Shown here one piece after another: positions 10,421 through 20,931 of a DNA stretch of 64,000 bases. The stretch is from Mactra quadrangularis (lineage: Eukaryota > Mollusca > Bivalvia > Venerida > Mactridae). Below the pieces are notes generated by a model. It was not told the origin of the DNA, ran no database searches, and saw only the letters and a program-made list of their open reading frames with translations. The position numbers were made by a program, and so were the translations under genes. The stretch lies in the NCBI GenBank assembly GCA_025267735.1, contig CM046294.1:45748070-45812069 (forward strand). The letters run 5' to 3'. Each line of letters starts with the position of its first letter. Positions within the stretch are counted from its first letter, which is position 1.

Positions 10421-13400
10421 CTGAAAATTGGTAAAGTAGTTACAGGTTAGAGTCAAAGTTTAGAATAATGACAATCTTTGTAAACAGATATCCTGAGAGC
10501 ATTGTCGTACAGGATCTCAACTTTCTCAATGGGAGAGTCACGTCCAGATGACCTTTATGTCAACTAATCAATGCCTAGCTTTCATCTAGATGAAACACTA
10601 TTAATAACATTTTGATTTCATAACTTCTAATTTTAGACCAATGTTTGCAAGCTAATTTAACAGCGGTATTATTCACTGTCTGCCATTAGATGGCTCACTT
10701 TAAATTATGTGACGAAGACAAGTAAACAAGTTACTTATCATAACAATTTCGTCATGAATATTATGATGAGAAAAGGTCACCTGAATGGATCCTCATTTGA
10801 AAAAGGCCAAATCTAAATTAGCGAGTAGCCGAGCGGAAAATTATAGATCGGGTTTTAATCAGATTAGAATAATGACAATGGAAGTCTCCATAAACAGATA
10901 TCCTATACACTGCTGTGGTTTAAGATCTCGTTATATCGCTCAGGGGGTCAATTCAAGGTGACCTTTGAGTCGATCAATCAATGCATAGCTTTTATCCAGA
11001 TGAAACACTATCAATTTCTAAATTTCTATTTATAGACTGAGGTTTGCAAGTTAATTTGATGGTGGTGTAATTCACAGGTTGTGGTTGGTTGGTTCTTTGC
11101 AAATTGTGTGTACCATTTTTCAGACATACCAGCATAACCTACCCTTGTGGACCCCTTATGTATCTTATAATTTCATCTTATCAATTTATCTTGTCCTGCT
11201 CATAGTGTAGCAGGTTGACTGATAAGGGCCAAAAACAAAACATCAATTAGGGACTTAAGTCAGTTATCTTTCCCTGATAAAATCTGAAGCAATCCAATTG
11301 GTAAGTAGGTCCTTACAGTTGGAATCCTCGGATTTTATCATTGAATTCCTATGTAAGGATAACAAAATATTTCATCTAATATCTTTCTTGTTAATGAAGA
11401 TATTAACAGAAGTGGTAAAATTTAGATAGTTCTTTACCCTAAAAATACTAAGCTTGAATTTAAAACAAATTAAATGAATTACAAAAAAGGTATTTGAGAT
11501 TAATTTTGGCAAATAGACATTGAAAAGTAAAGGTAAAATCTGAGTAATCCAACTAATTGGACCTACCTATTTGACGAGTATACAAGGGGAAATAACTGAC
11601 TAAGGTTCCTTATTTAACTCATTGAATTTCACTTTTGCAAAAGTAATTAATATTTGTTCATACTGCAGGAAAAATCAATAAATTTGAATTCTAGAAAAGT
11701 CTATATACTTACAGTTAGTCTTCTTTTGATTACAAATGCGCTGTCACATAACGTACACTTAAAATCTTTCACACCAGAATGACGTTTTAAATGAACTTGT
11801 AACGTAGCTAACTGGCGGAAGGATCTAAAAATAGAAAACATAAAATGAATTTAATGAATTCCAACACAACACATTTTTACTTATCTATTTATTGGAGTTA
11901 ACGCCGTGTCAACACAATTTTAGGTCATTTTGCGGCATCCAGCGCACCTAACCTAGCTTTCATGGACCCTTGTCTATAACCAGTACTCACCTACCCTTCC
12001 ACAAGGCCGGAAACTTCTCCAAATTATCTTATCAATGGAGGAAAATCGACTTTATTGTCAAATTTTCATGGAAGGGTATAACCTCCCCGGATGGGATTCG
12101 AACCCGCACCCCCTCGGGCACGAGTATCCAAATCCCGGTGCGCCACCAACTGCGCTATCGACCCGGGTTCAATACATTTTTAAGAGAAACAATCAATAGT
12201 AATAATACTAAACAAAGAACAAATTTGACAAAATCTTATAAAACATTTTTGAACTTTTGAAGCCATCATATTCTAAACAAAGTAGATGAAAAAAAAGATA
12301 AGGAAAAAAAACATTGTTGAAGCATTATATGCCTCAAGTTAGTGTTTTAAGAAATTCCACAGATTTCAATGAATGGACCACAAATAGACTATATCCGGAA
12401 TTCAAATATTTGGGTTTTCCCCTGCGGTACAAACAAACTTTCACCGTTACAATGAAAACATGTGTACAAAAAACAAAAGGATTTAATCCATAGTTCGTGC
12501 TATTCAGCAATAATGTGTAGAAAACTTTGTTTGTACCGCCTGTGCACAGACAGAAAAACCCACAAATTTGAATTCCGGAGTAGGTCTATTGTTTAAAGCT
12601 CATTTGTGAAACAAATTATTACAACTTTAAATCATTCCCTTTCAAGTCCCTAAGTATTGAGTCGGTAAAATAAAATAAGACCATGCCAAATTGGAATTTT
12701 GTTAAGCCTCAACCCGAGTTTGACAAACCTAGATACCTATTCACAAAAACACACAAACCGAAAATGAAAACACATCTCCATTCTAGCTAGTATTCACTCA
12801 AATAAGTACTTGGTATTACATGAATGTTTACGACATTAATGTGAGATTAAAGTAATTCTATAAAAAGTATATACAACAGACACATGTACATTTTCATTAA
12901 TCAAATACACAGAAACAAGGAACTATCAGCATTTCCTGAGAGAAATTAGCTATCGAATCGTGGAACAACAGAATTATTTAAGAAAATTCCACCAACAATT
13001 TGTTTTTTTGTTTTTTTGATTGAGGACTCTAAAACCTACGCGCACACGGACGCTTAACAAAATTTCGGTATGGCATGGCCTAATCTTGCTCAACAGAGCT
13101 GGTTAAATAAATTGTCAGCATTGTCTGTGTCGTCTCAATGCATGTACGGACAAGTGGATTTTTCAATAAGTTTATTCTACAATGTCAGCCAGAGCAGACA
13201 AGTTAACAATTTAAAAATTTCGCCAGCCCTGCTCAAAGTCTGCATTTTTTTCAACCAGGAGCTGGCTATTCAATGATTACCAGTCACATGTTTTAACTTT
13301 TAAGCAAAGCTCTTTCCTCTTATGTACATGTTACACATTTACAAGTACAGGCGCGTAGGAGATGGGGCCGCAGGGACTGTGGCTGCGGCCCCAATATTCT

Positions 13401-16400
13401 GGTAAGCAACAGCAATGGGGCCGCAAGTTATTTTTTCATGACACATATTGAAAATCATAAGGTCATAAATCATAATACAAAGATTTGTTCTTAAACAGGG
13501 GGTACTGAAAATGCTGGAAATCGAGTTTCAGAGGCTTACATTCACAGAAAATTTCAACAGGCGGGTACCAACCCAACTTGCGACCTCAATATTCAGATCA
13601 TTCCTACGCGCCTGAAGTATGACAAAAAAGCCTTACTGTGGACACTCTGTACATTTGAAAGGTTTTTCACCAGTATGCAAACGAAAGTGAGTCTTCAATG
13701 CATGAAGTTGACTAAATGAAGATGGACACATTTCACATTTGTAAGGTTTTACAGCTAGATGGTTTCTAGCATGAATCTTTAATGAATACTCTCTATTAAA
13801 TCTCATGGGACAGTCTGGACATTTAAACTTTTTCTCTGGAAAATGAATCAATCGGTGAATCTGTAAATATAAGGAAATAAACAGATAGATACATGTAGTA
13901 CATATTAGTGTTGTTCCAATGATCGGGAAGAATCGATTAATCACTAGTTGGAAGCTTCCGATTCTCATAATCGATTAAACTTTATCAGAATCGATCATCG
14001 GCACTTGTATTTGACACTGATAAATTTTGTTTAAGTGCCAAAGGTACAGCTACTACACTAGTCAAGAGAACTAGTCAATTGATCATTTATTTTTGGAGGT
14101 ATCTTTGATTTTTTTGTTTTGACACATTTGACAAAAAGAGAAATTATTTCCTAGTCCATAGTACATATATTTTATAAGGATTCACAGTGAAACATGCATG
14201 CAAAAGCAAACATATCAGGACCTGATTTTAATCGGAAGAATTGCATCGACAACAGAAACAGATTCCAACTGATGATCAATTACGATTTTCAGCCAATGAC
14301 CCACCACTAGTGTATATGTATTTTATAAGATTTCAAATATTTGACCTATCTCAATAATATGGAGTGAACTTGTATTAAAAAAGGTTTTTAAAGGGGTTTA
14401 AAGTCTGCTTTCAAAAAGATATTCAGCTGACTTTACAATTTTATTACTTGTACGTGTAAAGACCTAATTTCCACCTCATTTTGAGGCAAAAATAACTGAC
14501 TGGTAACATTTATATTATAACAAGAGCTGTCAAGAGACAGCAAGCTAGACTAAGTAAGTATTTGTCACATGATATGTGGTTGATGATAAGGAACATACAT
14601 ATTTTAAAATTTGAAAATGATACCTAAACAAATTTAAAGTAAAAAAAAAATATTTTTTTAAAGAAAATTTAAAGTTCACCAGAGACAATTTTGAAAAAAA
14701 AATGTATTTGGAGTTATGAACCTAGTCACATGAGATGTGGTTGATAATAAAGACATATATTTAAAGTTTGAAGTTGATACCTCAAAAAATAAAAAAATAA
14801 TAGTAGAAAATATTTTACTGCACAAAAACTTTAAGCAGAAATGTGGACGCGGACGCCGATGCTAGGGCGAGTAAGAGAGCTCTCCATTTACTTCGTAAAG
14901 TCGAGCTAAAAATAATTGTTCCAAGCATAATGTCATGAGCATTTCAAATCAAAATTTACTTATGCTTTTTCTTCGCTGTTGAATCAATTTATATAGGTTT
15001 AACTTAAGGAAGAAGAAATACACAAACTGAAAATGTATAAAGTGCTACTCACATTCAAGTTATTCTTACGGTTGAATTTTTTCTCACAAATGTCGCAAGT
15101 GAATGCTTTCTCTGATGTATGACAGATGAAATGTGACGTTAAACTTTCTTTAGTTTTAAATATCTTGGAACAGTATTCACATTGAAATATCAGTTTAGGT
15201 CTACTGGTCTCTTCAGGATGAATGTCCCACATATGTTTTCTTAGGTTGCCTTTCATTTTGAACTTTTTATCACATTTTGTACAGCTAAATGGTCTCTCGT
15301 CTGTATGGACAAATCTATGTTCTTTAAAACTGGTCAGCTGAAGAAAGAAAAGAAATGTGATTACTTTATCATTACTTAACACATTTCATTTCAAACAAAT
15401 TGTTAGAAAGAATTTAAAGGAATAAATTATTCAATTTCTAGGTTTGAAAGTTCACTAACAGTGTCCATGGATTTCGAGGACCCCAAAAACTTGACAGGAA
15501 TTCTCTATTTTTAGCTGGGGATTCCATCAGGATTTCTATGTCACGGCACTTACCTGTTCACATTATGGGTAGAAGGATATGTAGGCAGTCGGATAGCTCA
15601 GTCGGGAGAGCACTCGCCCTGTAACTTAAGTGTAAGCGAGAGGTCTTGGGTTCGAGTCCTGGTCAGGCTGCATATTTTTCCTACCCTGTGACACCTATAA
15701 ATTGCCCCACTCTTTTGTAAATTTGAGTTTCAATGATTTGTGTGTCAAAATTTGTGGCTTCAAATCAGTATCAAAGTGGATTTTTCTTTTATAGAAGGAT
15801 TCTCAGAATAACTTTAAAACAAATGGACTGTTAAAACTATCATAGCTCTTTGACCTTTGAAATACAAATGCAGAAAAACCCGGGTCGATAGCACAGTTGG
15901 TAACACGCCGGAATTTGGAATCTCGTGGCCGAGGGGGAGCGGGTTTGAATCCGGACCTGGGAGGTTAAACCCTTCCATGAAAATTTGACAATAATGGCGA
16001 TTTTCCTCCATTAATTACATAATATGGAGAAGTTTCCGGCCTTGTGGAAGGGTAGGTGAGTACTGGTTATAAACAATGGTCCAGGAAAGCTAAGTTAGGT
16101 GCGCTGGATGCCGTAAAATGACCTAAATTGTGTTGACATGGAGTTAACTCCAATAATTAAATAAACAAATAAAAAAAAGTGATAGTGCTTTTGGACCCAA
16201 TAGTCACTTCTTACAGAAATGATATACTCACATTAACAAATGGTTTGTCACATATTTTACATTGGTAAGGATATTTTCCCTCGTGTTTATATTTTTTGTG
16301 TTTAGAAAGTTGATATGGAAATTTAAACCTGGCATCACATTTATTACAGTAATGTCTTAGAGTAGACTCGTCTGGTTTAGGTCTAGCATTGAATTTATCA

Positions 16401-16540
16401 TGTCTGTTTAACACAACCACTGTAGTCTCAGATTTATCAATTGGCTCCGCCTTAATCTGGGTCTTCATTGGAACTGATGGAATATCATCATCATTATCAT
16501 GATTACTATTGCTGGTTTCATTGTTAGCGACTTCCTCCAT
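8570..16540 (-). CDS. C2H2 zinc-finger protein, 10 fingers, 926 aa, 5 coding exons
   Basis: Joining exons 16540-16232, 15337-15053, 13860-13637, 11824-11713 and 10420-8570 gives one open frame with GT-AG introns. Ten C-x2-C-x12-H-x3/4-H fingers occupy residues 65-344; several have TGEKPF-type linkers. Each of the four joins restores a perfect finger, which supports the model. Basic residues 368-377 look like a nuclear localisation signal. The tail is rich in Asn/Asp (428-500), has three 14-residue Pro/Thr/Ser-rich repeats (about 736-782) and six Asp at 897-902. Sumoylation-type motifs lie at 29-33 (IKAEP), 441-445 (VKIEP), 679-686 (MKVEPDSP) and 916-920 (VKIEP). The start ATG has A at -3 and G at +4, and an in-frame TAA lies two codons upstream. 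The inferred role is a nuclear DNA-binding regulator. Fingers alone do not identify an orthologue, so no symbol is given. Confidence 0.93.
10462..10875 (-). mobile_element. MITE family F, copy 1, with flanking direct repeat
   Basis: The body 10472-10865 runs from CAATCTTTGTAAACAG to GGGTTTTAATCAGATT. It is flanked by AGAATAATGA at 10462-10471 and 10866-10875. Homologous copies are at 47877-48273, 53488-53936 and 61242-61614, with 9-bp duplications. It lies in intron 4 of the zinc-finger gene. Confidence 0.8.
10876..11125 (-). mobile_element. MITE family F, second truncated copy in tandem
   Basis: It begins directly after the right-hand target repeat of the preceding copy and resembles that family's first 250 bases with many substitutions. 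It ends without the distal terminus. Confidence 0.65.
11247..11613 (+). mobile_element. MITE with TTAGGGAC ends, copy 1
   Basis: The inverted ends are of the type TTAGGGACTTTAGTCAGTTA. Related copies lie at 19041-19407 in the same orientation and at 22570-22900 and 49583-49949 reversed. It is about 367 bp, with no coding capacity. Confidence 0.8.
11713..11824 (-). CDS. Zinc-finger gene, coding exon 4
   Basis: Residues 273-310 (112 bases). It completes finger 8 (QSFRQLATLQVHLKRH) and carries finger 9 up to IKRRLT. The acceptor is CTATTTTTAG and the donor GTAAGTAT. It is too short to stand out as an isolated open frame; it was found by completing the finger pattern. Confidence 0.92.
11889..12170 (-). 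mobile_element. SINE family A, full length
   Basis: The tRNA-like head GGTCGATAGCGCAGTTGGTG with box B GGGTTCGAATCCC is followed by the conserved body and the hairpin tail. Flanks ACACATTTTTA and ATACATTTTTA look like an 11-bp target duplication with one change. It lies in intron 3 of the zinc-finger gene. The plus-strand 96-residue frame here is SINE sequence. Confidence 0.88.
12676..13083 (+). mobile_element. PIF/Harbinger-like MITE, copy 1
   Basis: The body 12679-13080 (402 bp) is flanked by TAA. The inverted ends are GACCATGCCAAATTGG and its near complement TCGGTATGGCATGGCC. It is homologous to 20511-20928 and 55509-55909. Confidence 0.85.
13343..13619. mobile_element. hAT-like MITE with 5-bp target duplication
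   Basis: The body 13348-13614 has inverted ends CAGGCGCGTAGGA and TCCTACGCGCCTG and is flanked by AAGTA on both sides. GC-rich GGGGCCGCA motifs recur inside it. It lies in intron 3, just before exon 3 is reached on the plus strand. Confidence 0.7.
13637..13860 (-). CDS. Zinc-finger gene, coding exon 3
   Basis: Residues 199-272 plus two bases of codon 273. The acceptor ATATTTACAG precedes IHRLIH, which closes finger 5. Fingers 6 and 7 are complete, joined by a TGEKPF linker. Finger 8 is cut just after its second Cys at donor GTAAGG, phase 2. Confidence 0.92.
14519..14910 (+). mobile_element. Interspersed repeat O
   Basis: It runs from AACAAGAGCTGTCAAGAGAC to AAAGTCGAGCTAAAA. The same ends occur reversed at 51944-52193. 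There is an internal duplication around CACATGATATGTGGTTGAT. Confidence 0.6.
15053..15337 (-). CDS. Zinc-finger gene, coding exon 2
   Basis: Residues 104-198. The acceptor TTCTTTCTTCAG precedes LTSFKEH, which completes finger 2. Fingers 3 and 4 are complete, and finger 5 is cut after KNNLN at donor GTGAGTAG. Both boundaries are phase 0. Confidence 0.92.
15587..15670 (+). tRNA. tRNA-like sequence, possible Thr(UGU) with short insert, or SINE head
   Basis: A cloverleaf can be drawn. The acceptor stem AGTCGGA/TCAGGCT pairs 6 of 7. The D arm is GCTC/GAGC, the anticodon stem CTCGC/GCGAG, and the T loop TTCGAGT. The anticodon loop reads CCTGTAA, followed by an 11-base insert CTTAAGTGTAA at the usual tRNA intron site. 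A T5 run lies about 5 bases downstream. It sits inside an intron of the zinc-finger gene in antisense, and it could be a tRNA pseudogene or a SINE head. Confidence 0.4.
15879..16165 (+). mobile_element. SINE family A, full length
   Basis: The head CCCGGGTCGATAGCACAGTT is followed by the shared body (TACTGGTTATAAACAATGG) and a tail with stem bases decayed at CpG sites. It ends in an A/T-rich tract. It is in intron 1 of the zinc-finger coding region, antisense to it. Confidence 0.88.
16232..16540 (-). CDS. Zinc-finger gene, coding exon 1
   Basis: Residues 1-103: an acidic, Asn/Asp-rich N-terminus, the IKAEP motif, complete finger 1 (C65, C68, H81, H86) and the first half of finger 2 up to KPFVN. 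The donor is GTGAGTAT and the exon ends in phase 0. The open frame runs on past the donor for only a few intronic codons. Confidence 0.92.
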
Positions 16541-17420
16541 TGTTTATAATTAATGTATCAGTATAATTGTTATTGTAACATGATGTGTTTTTCTGACCTG
16601 TAAAAAAGAAAAAAGAGATCTAAAAAAATCAAGACAATTTAAAGTGCAGTTTAAAGTTTGCTTCCAAATAGGGGATCCCTTCTCAGTTATGAATTAGCCT
16701 CTAAGTCTAAATGAAGGACTTGAGCTATGTCGACAGGGCTTCATGCCCTGGTACCACCCCGAAGCAGAATTGATCTAGTCTGGATGGAAGTGAAAAGGAA
16801 CTAGGAACCTCTTTTCTGCTTCTGTCTTTTATCTGCTTAGGCACTTATTCTTGCTCGATCTATTTTCTTACTTTTACTATAACTTTTTCATATGTAACTT
16901 TATATTCTCTTTTCTTTGGGCACCACAAGTCTGACAGTTCGATGAAAATTATGAAGATGTACATGTAGAAAAAGGCAACCCTCACAGTACCCATTTGCAT
17001 CCAACTGAGTGTTAATTTCTTACTCAGGAAATAAGTCATCCCTTGGACTAAAGTTCAAAACTAGATCCTTTGTGCCAACATGTGGAGTCTGGAAATTCAC
17101 ATGTGACACATAGTCCTAATTTAAAAATAAGACCCTACGTAACTTCAATAATTGTGTGCATTATGTCATTTAGAATCGTTTAAGGATATCATGCCATCAT
17201 CAAAAGGAAACCGGCCACGATCACCTGAATAATCGAAGTAAAAAGAAATTGTTTTTACCAGTAAAACATTATTTACAAATGGCGTGATTTATAAAAGGGA
17301 GGTAAATATTGTATTACTAGAGTTGAATTTAAAGTTAAGTTAAAAATTTACGGGTCATACCTGTAAGATTAAATCTCTATCGAGAGTGGTCGTTCTTTTG
17401 CGTGAGGATTTGGGAGTTTC
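16541..17420 (-). other. 5' untranslated region and upstream exon of the zinc-finger gene
   Basis: The first coding exon extends upstream to an acceptor (TTTTTTACAG) at 16598, giving 57 bases of leader in 16541-16597. That leader contains a tiny upstream ATG frame (ATG TTA CAA TAA). A candidate non-coding exon lies at 17361-17420, with acceptor ATATTGCAG and donor GTATGACC. The intervening sequence 16598-17360 shows no further coding signal. Exon 17361-17420 could instead be the 3' end of a longer first exon. Confidence 0.45.
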
Positions 17421-18349
17421 CTGCAATATTTCGAAAATTGAGGGTTGGTTTATAAAACAGTTTTATAAGTTTTATACTTGTTTTCAATAATTTATTTCAA
17501 ATTTGGGATGATCAATTTTAAGTACTTTTTGAAGAAAGGCTTTGGTGTACGCCTTTTACACTGGACTTTTTGTAAATTTATGAAATGATAGTTATTACCG
17601 ACTTGTAATAAATTGTTTTCATTCAGCGTAATTTGTCAAGAACTTTGTCTAAAACTTAAAACTTTACTTCAACGTTTGCGTACACCTAAGTTTGCTAAGG
17701 GAGATAACTGCTCATGGATTCGCCTTTCATGTTTGACAGTATTGTCTCCCTTTGATTTCACGTTGACGGTCTAAATTGCACGCATCAAATAAAATTTGCC
17801 TGTTGCAGTCTTAATACGTGTAGCTCATTGAATTTTACAGTATATATTACTTATTTATATAAATGATTGAAGAATATTGTTGAATATATTTATGCATCCC
17901 AATTTTTGATAGTTTATTTTTGTTAAATCGACGGGCCAGGTTAAAACATTCATTTTTTTCTTCAATAATGGCTATTAAATATGTAACTTGTTACAAAATG
18001 TCCGACAATAAATGAAGTTTGTATTGTATTGTATTTGTATCATTAGTCATTACTGACTGTTATGGCCATGCGTAGGGTGTAAGTAAAAAGTAAGCTACCA
18101 GGCCTCTCAGCTACTCAATCCACCAAGGGGAGTACGATAGTGTGATAAAAGAGTGCAAAACCTATTCTCTTATGAAAAAAACAGGATCGTAAAATGCCCA
18201 TAGGCCTACAATATGTACACATACATTATGTGCAGTCTAAGAGAGGTCAGTAATTGTTAAAAACAGGATAAAAGAGAGTATGTTCTATCTTAAGGGTGCA
18301 ACATCATGAATGCAGCCAGTCATGACTTAAACCTTTGGATGGTGTCATA

Positions 18350-18728
18350 TACAGTACCCACCAAAAGTTTGGAGACATTTTCACTGTGTAAGCCTACTAC
18401 ATAGGTTTTATAAAAAAATGATTACCATCTATTTTGAAAAACCTTTTAGTTTTGTTTTAATTTTTGATAGTCATTATAATTACAAATGAGACTACAAAAA
18501 TAACATAAAATCTATGTTATGGGAAATTATTACAATAAACATGGCATTGGACATTTTAGGATTTCAGATGCTGAATCTTATAAATGTGATGCATTCATGA
18601 AATTTGCTTTTGTTTTATCATCAACCATATTAGAGTTATTAAAATTAGTGGTTCTACTACAAATAACATCAGAATTGAAGAATTGTGGTAAATTTATTTT
18701 GTCTCCAAAACTTTTGATGGGTACTGTA
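18350..18728. mobile_element. Tc1/mariner-type MITE, copy 1
   Basis: The body 18352-18726 has ends CAGTACCCACCAAAAGTTTG and its near complement, flanked by TA. It is homologous to 48491-48864. The 89-residue frame inside is not transposase-like. Confidence 0.75.
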
Positions 18729-19040
18729 TATAACCAGGTTTTAATAAAGAGCATGTACTGTTCTGTTCTGTTCTGTTTGTACGTTTAGTTGTACTGTGGG
18801 AAGCTTTGAGTTAGATATTTATAGATTACAACTAGCGTATGCGTACAAGAATTTGTAAAGAGGGGAATGTGAGCATTTGTTTTCTCGTGTGAAAAAGAAT
18901 TCATCGTAATCATCGCTTTAACCAATTACTGAACGCATCATTATACAGTGTCGGCTAAAAGTTTTTAGGATAAACTGTTTCACATTTATCCAGGATAAAA
19001 AGAAAGAAATTTCATAACAAAAGTCCAAATTCAGCATCAA

Positions 19041-19407
19041 TTAGGGACTTTAGTTTGTTATCTTTCCCTGATAAAATCTGAATCAATCCAATTAGAAAGT
19101 AAGTCCTTACAGTTGGAATCCTCGGATTTTATTATTGAATTCCTATGTAAGGATAACAAAATATTTCATCTAATATCTTTCTTGTTAATGAAGATATTAA
19201 CAGAAGTGATGAAATTGTGTTAGTTCTATACATGAAAAATACTTAGTTTGAATTTCAAAAAAAAATCAATGATTTACAAAAAAGTTATTAAAGATTAATT
19301 TTTGCAAAACGACATTGAAAAGTAAGGATAAAATCCGAGTAATCCAACTAATACGACCTACCTATTTGAAGAGTATTCAAGGGGAAATAACTGACTAACG
19401 TCCCTTA
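19041..19407 (+). mobile_element. MITE with TTAGGGAC ends, copy 2
   Basis: It is 367 bp and closely similar over its full length to 11247-11613. It abuts the tail of the adjacent SINE B at 19421. Confidence 0.82.
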
Positions 19408-19684
19408 TTGTTTTTTTTGTTGGGTTTGACACCGTAGGAACACATTGTATAGGTTATATATATCATGACGGTCAGTGAACCCACTTTCCAGTTCTGGAAG
19501 GCTTAATCTTTGGATGTAGCTGTCAGGGATGGGGCCAATTAATTGCTCTGAACAATTAATTGCCAATTAATTACTGTGTGAAAAACAATGGTAATTGTAA
19601 TTAATTATTTTATCAAAAAATGGAAAACAATGGTAATTATAATTAATTACTTAGGAAATTTAGGCAATAATTAATTGATTTCAA

Positions 19685-19831
19685 TTATTTTTCAATTACT
19701 TCATGATACATTTGCATATGTTTCATTAAATGTGACTTGGTTTCCAAACTGGCCCCTCTTTTCTGTTTTTCACACCTTTCACACCTGATGAATGGGTTCT
19801 TTACTATCATAACAATAGTGTTTGTAATATG
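19685..19831 (-). pseudogene. Possible BED-type zinc-finger remnant in the hAT element
   Basis: The minus-strand frame reads C-x2-C, then Leu-x2-H-x4/5-H (RCERCEK ... SHLMKHMQMYH), like the metal ligands of a BED finger at the N-terminus of many hAT transposases. It reads outward towards the nearer terminus, which is the wrong way for a normal N-terminal exon. Either it was rearranged or the match is accidental. Confidence 0.4.
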
Positions 19832-20507
19832 AAATCTATAGCTAATTGATTGATAACCCTGCATGGTGTTATAGTAAAAGATTAAATTGTCTGACTGATC
19901 ACTGACAGTTGAGCATTGAGGTGATAATCTTGAAGACAATGCCCATATTGAGTAAATATTTCACATTGTTTCTGTTGATATGATGTACATTGTATATATA
20001 AAACATAACTAAGAATTATTAGAAGAAAATAAATATCAAGTACATGCATACTGCCATATGAGTTATCTTATCTTTTATTTAGTGTTTTAAAGATAAGGAC
20101 AATAATTAACAGTGATTTTTTTACCTCTGCATCCTGAGTCCAGGACTCATTGAATTTGCTGTGGATGCAAAGTTTCAAAATATAATGTACATCTTTTGGA
20201 TGTATACTTTTTCTGAGTATGGAGTCCTGTCTGACAGGAATTTGGTAATGCATGTAAATACCAAATTGTGTTCAAGTTATGTCAATCATATTCTAGGTCT
20301 GCAAATCTTCTATGTACAGATAGAAATAATAATGTGCTTTTGTATAGATAAGCATGAAGATATTAAGGAAAAAGAAGTTTTGATTAATCACAAACTAAAT
20401 TAATGAAAATAAACTTATTAAATTTATTTGACAGTTTTGAATAATTTCAGTATCAGAAGCATTGTAATTAATGTAGAAATCAAATTCATTTTTTCTTCAT
20501 TCCATTG

Positions 20508-20931
20508 TTAGGCCATGCCAAATTGGAATTTTGTTAAGGGTCAACTCAAGTTTGACAAACCTAGGTACCTATTCACAAAAACACACAAACCGAAAACAAA
20601 AACACATGTTCATTCTAGCTAGTATTCACACAAATAAGTGCTTGGTAGTGCATAGATGTTTATGACATTAATGTGAGATTAAAGTAATTCTATAAAAACT
20701 TATATACAACATACACATGTACATTTTCATTTATCAAATACACAGAAACAAGGTACTTTCAGTATTTCCTGAGAAAAAATCAGCTACCGAATCCCGTAAC
20801 AACAGAATTATTTAAGAAAATTTGAACTGTTTTTGTAAATTTAAGGCAAAATGAAACTTTTTTTGGATTGAGCACTGTAAAACCTACGCGCACGCGGACG
20901 CTTAACAAAATTCCGATATGGTATGGCCTTA
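20508..20931 (+). mobile_element. PIF/Harbinger-like MITE, copy 2
   Basis: The body 20511-20928 (418 bp) is flanked by TTA. The ends are GGCCATGCCAAATTGG and CCGATATGGTATGGCC. It is inserted within the hAT element and is therefore younger than it. Confidence 0.87.
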
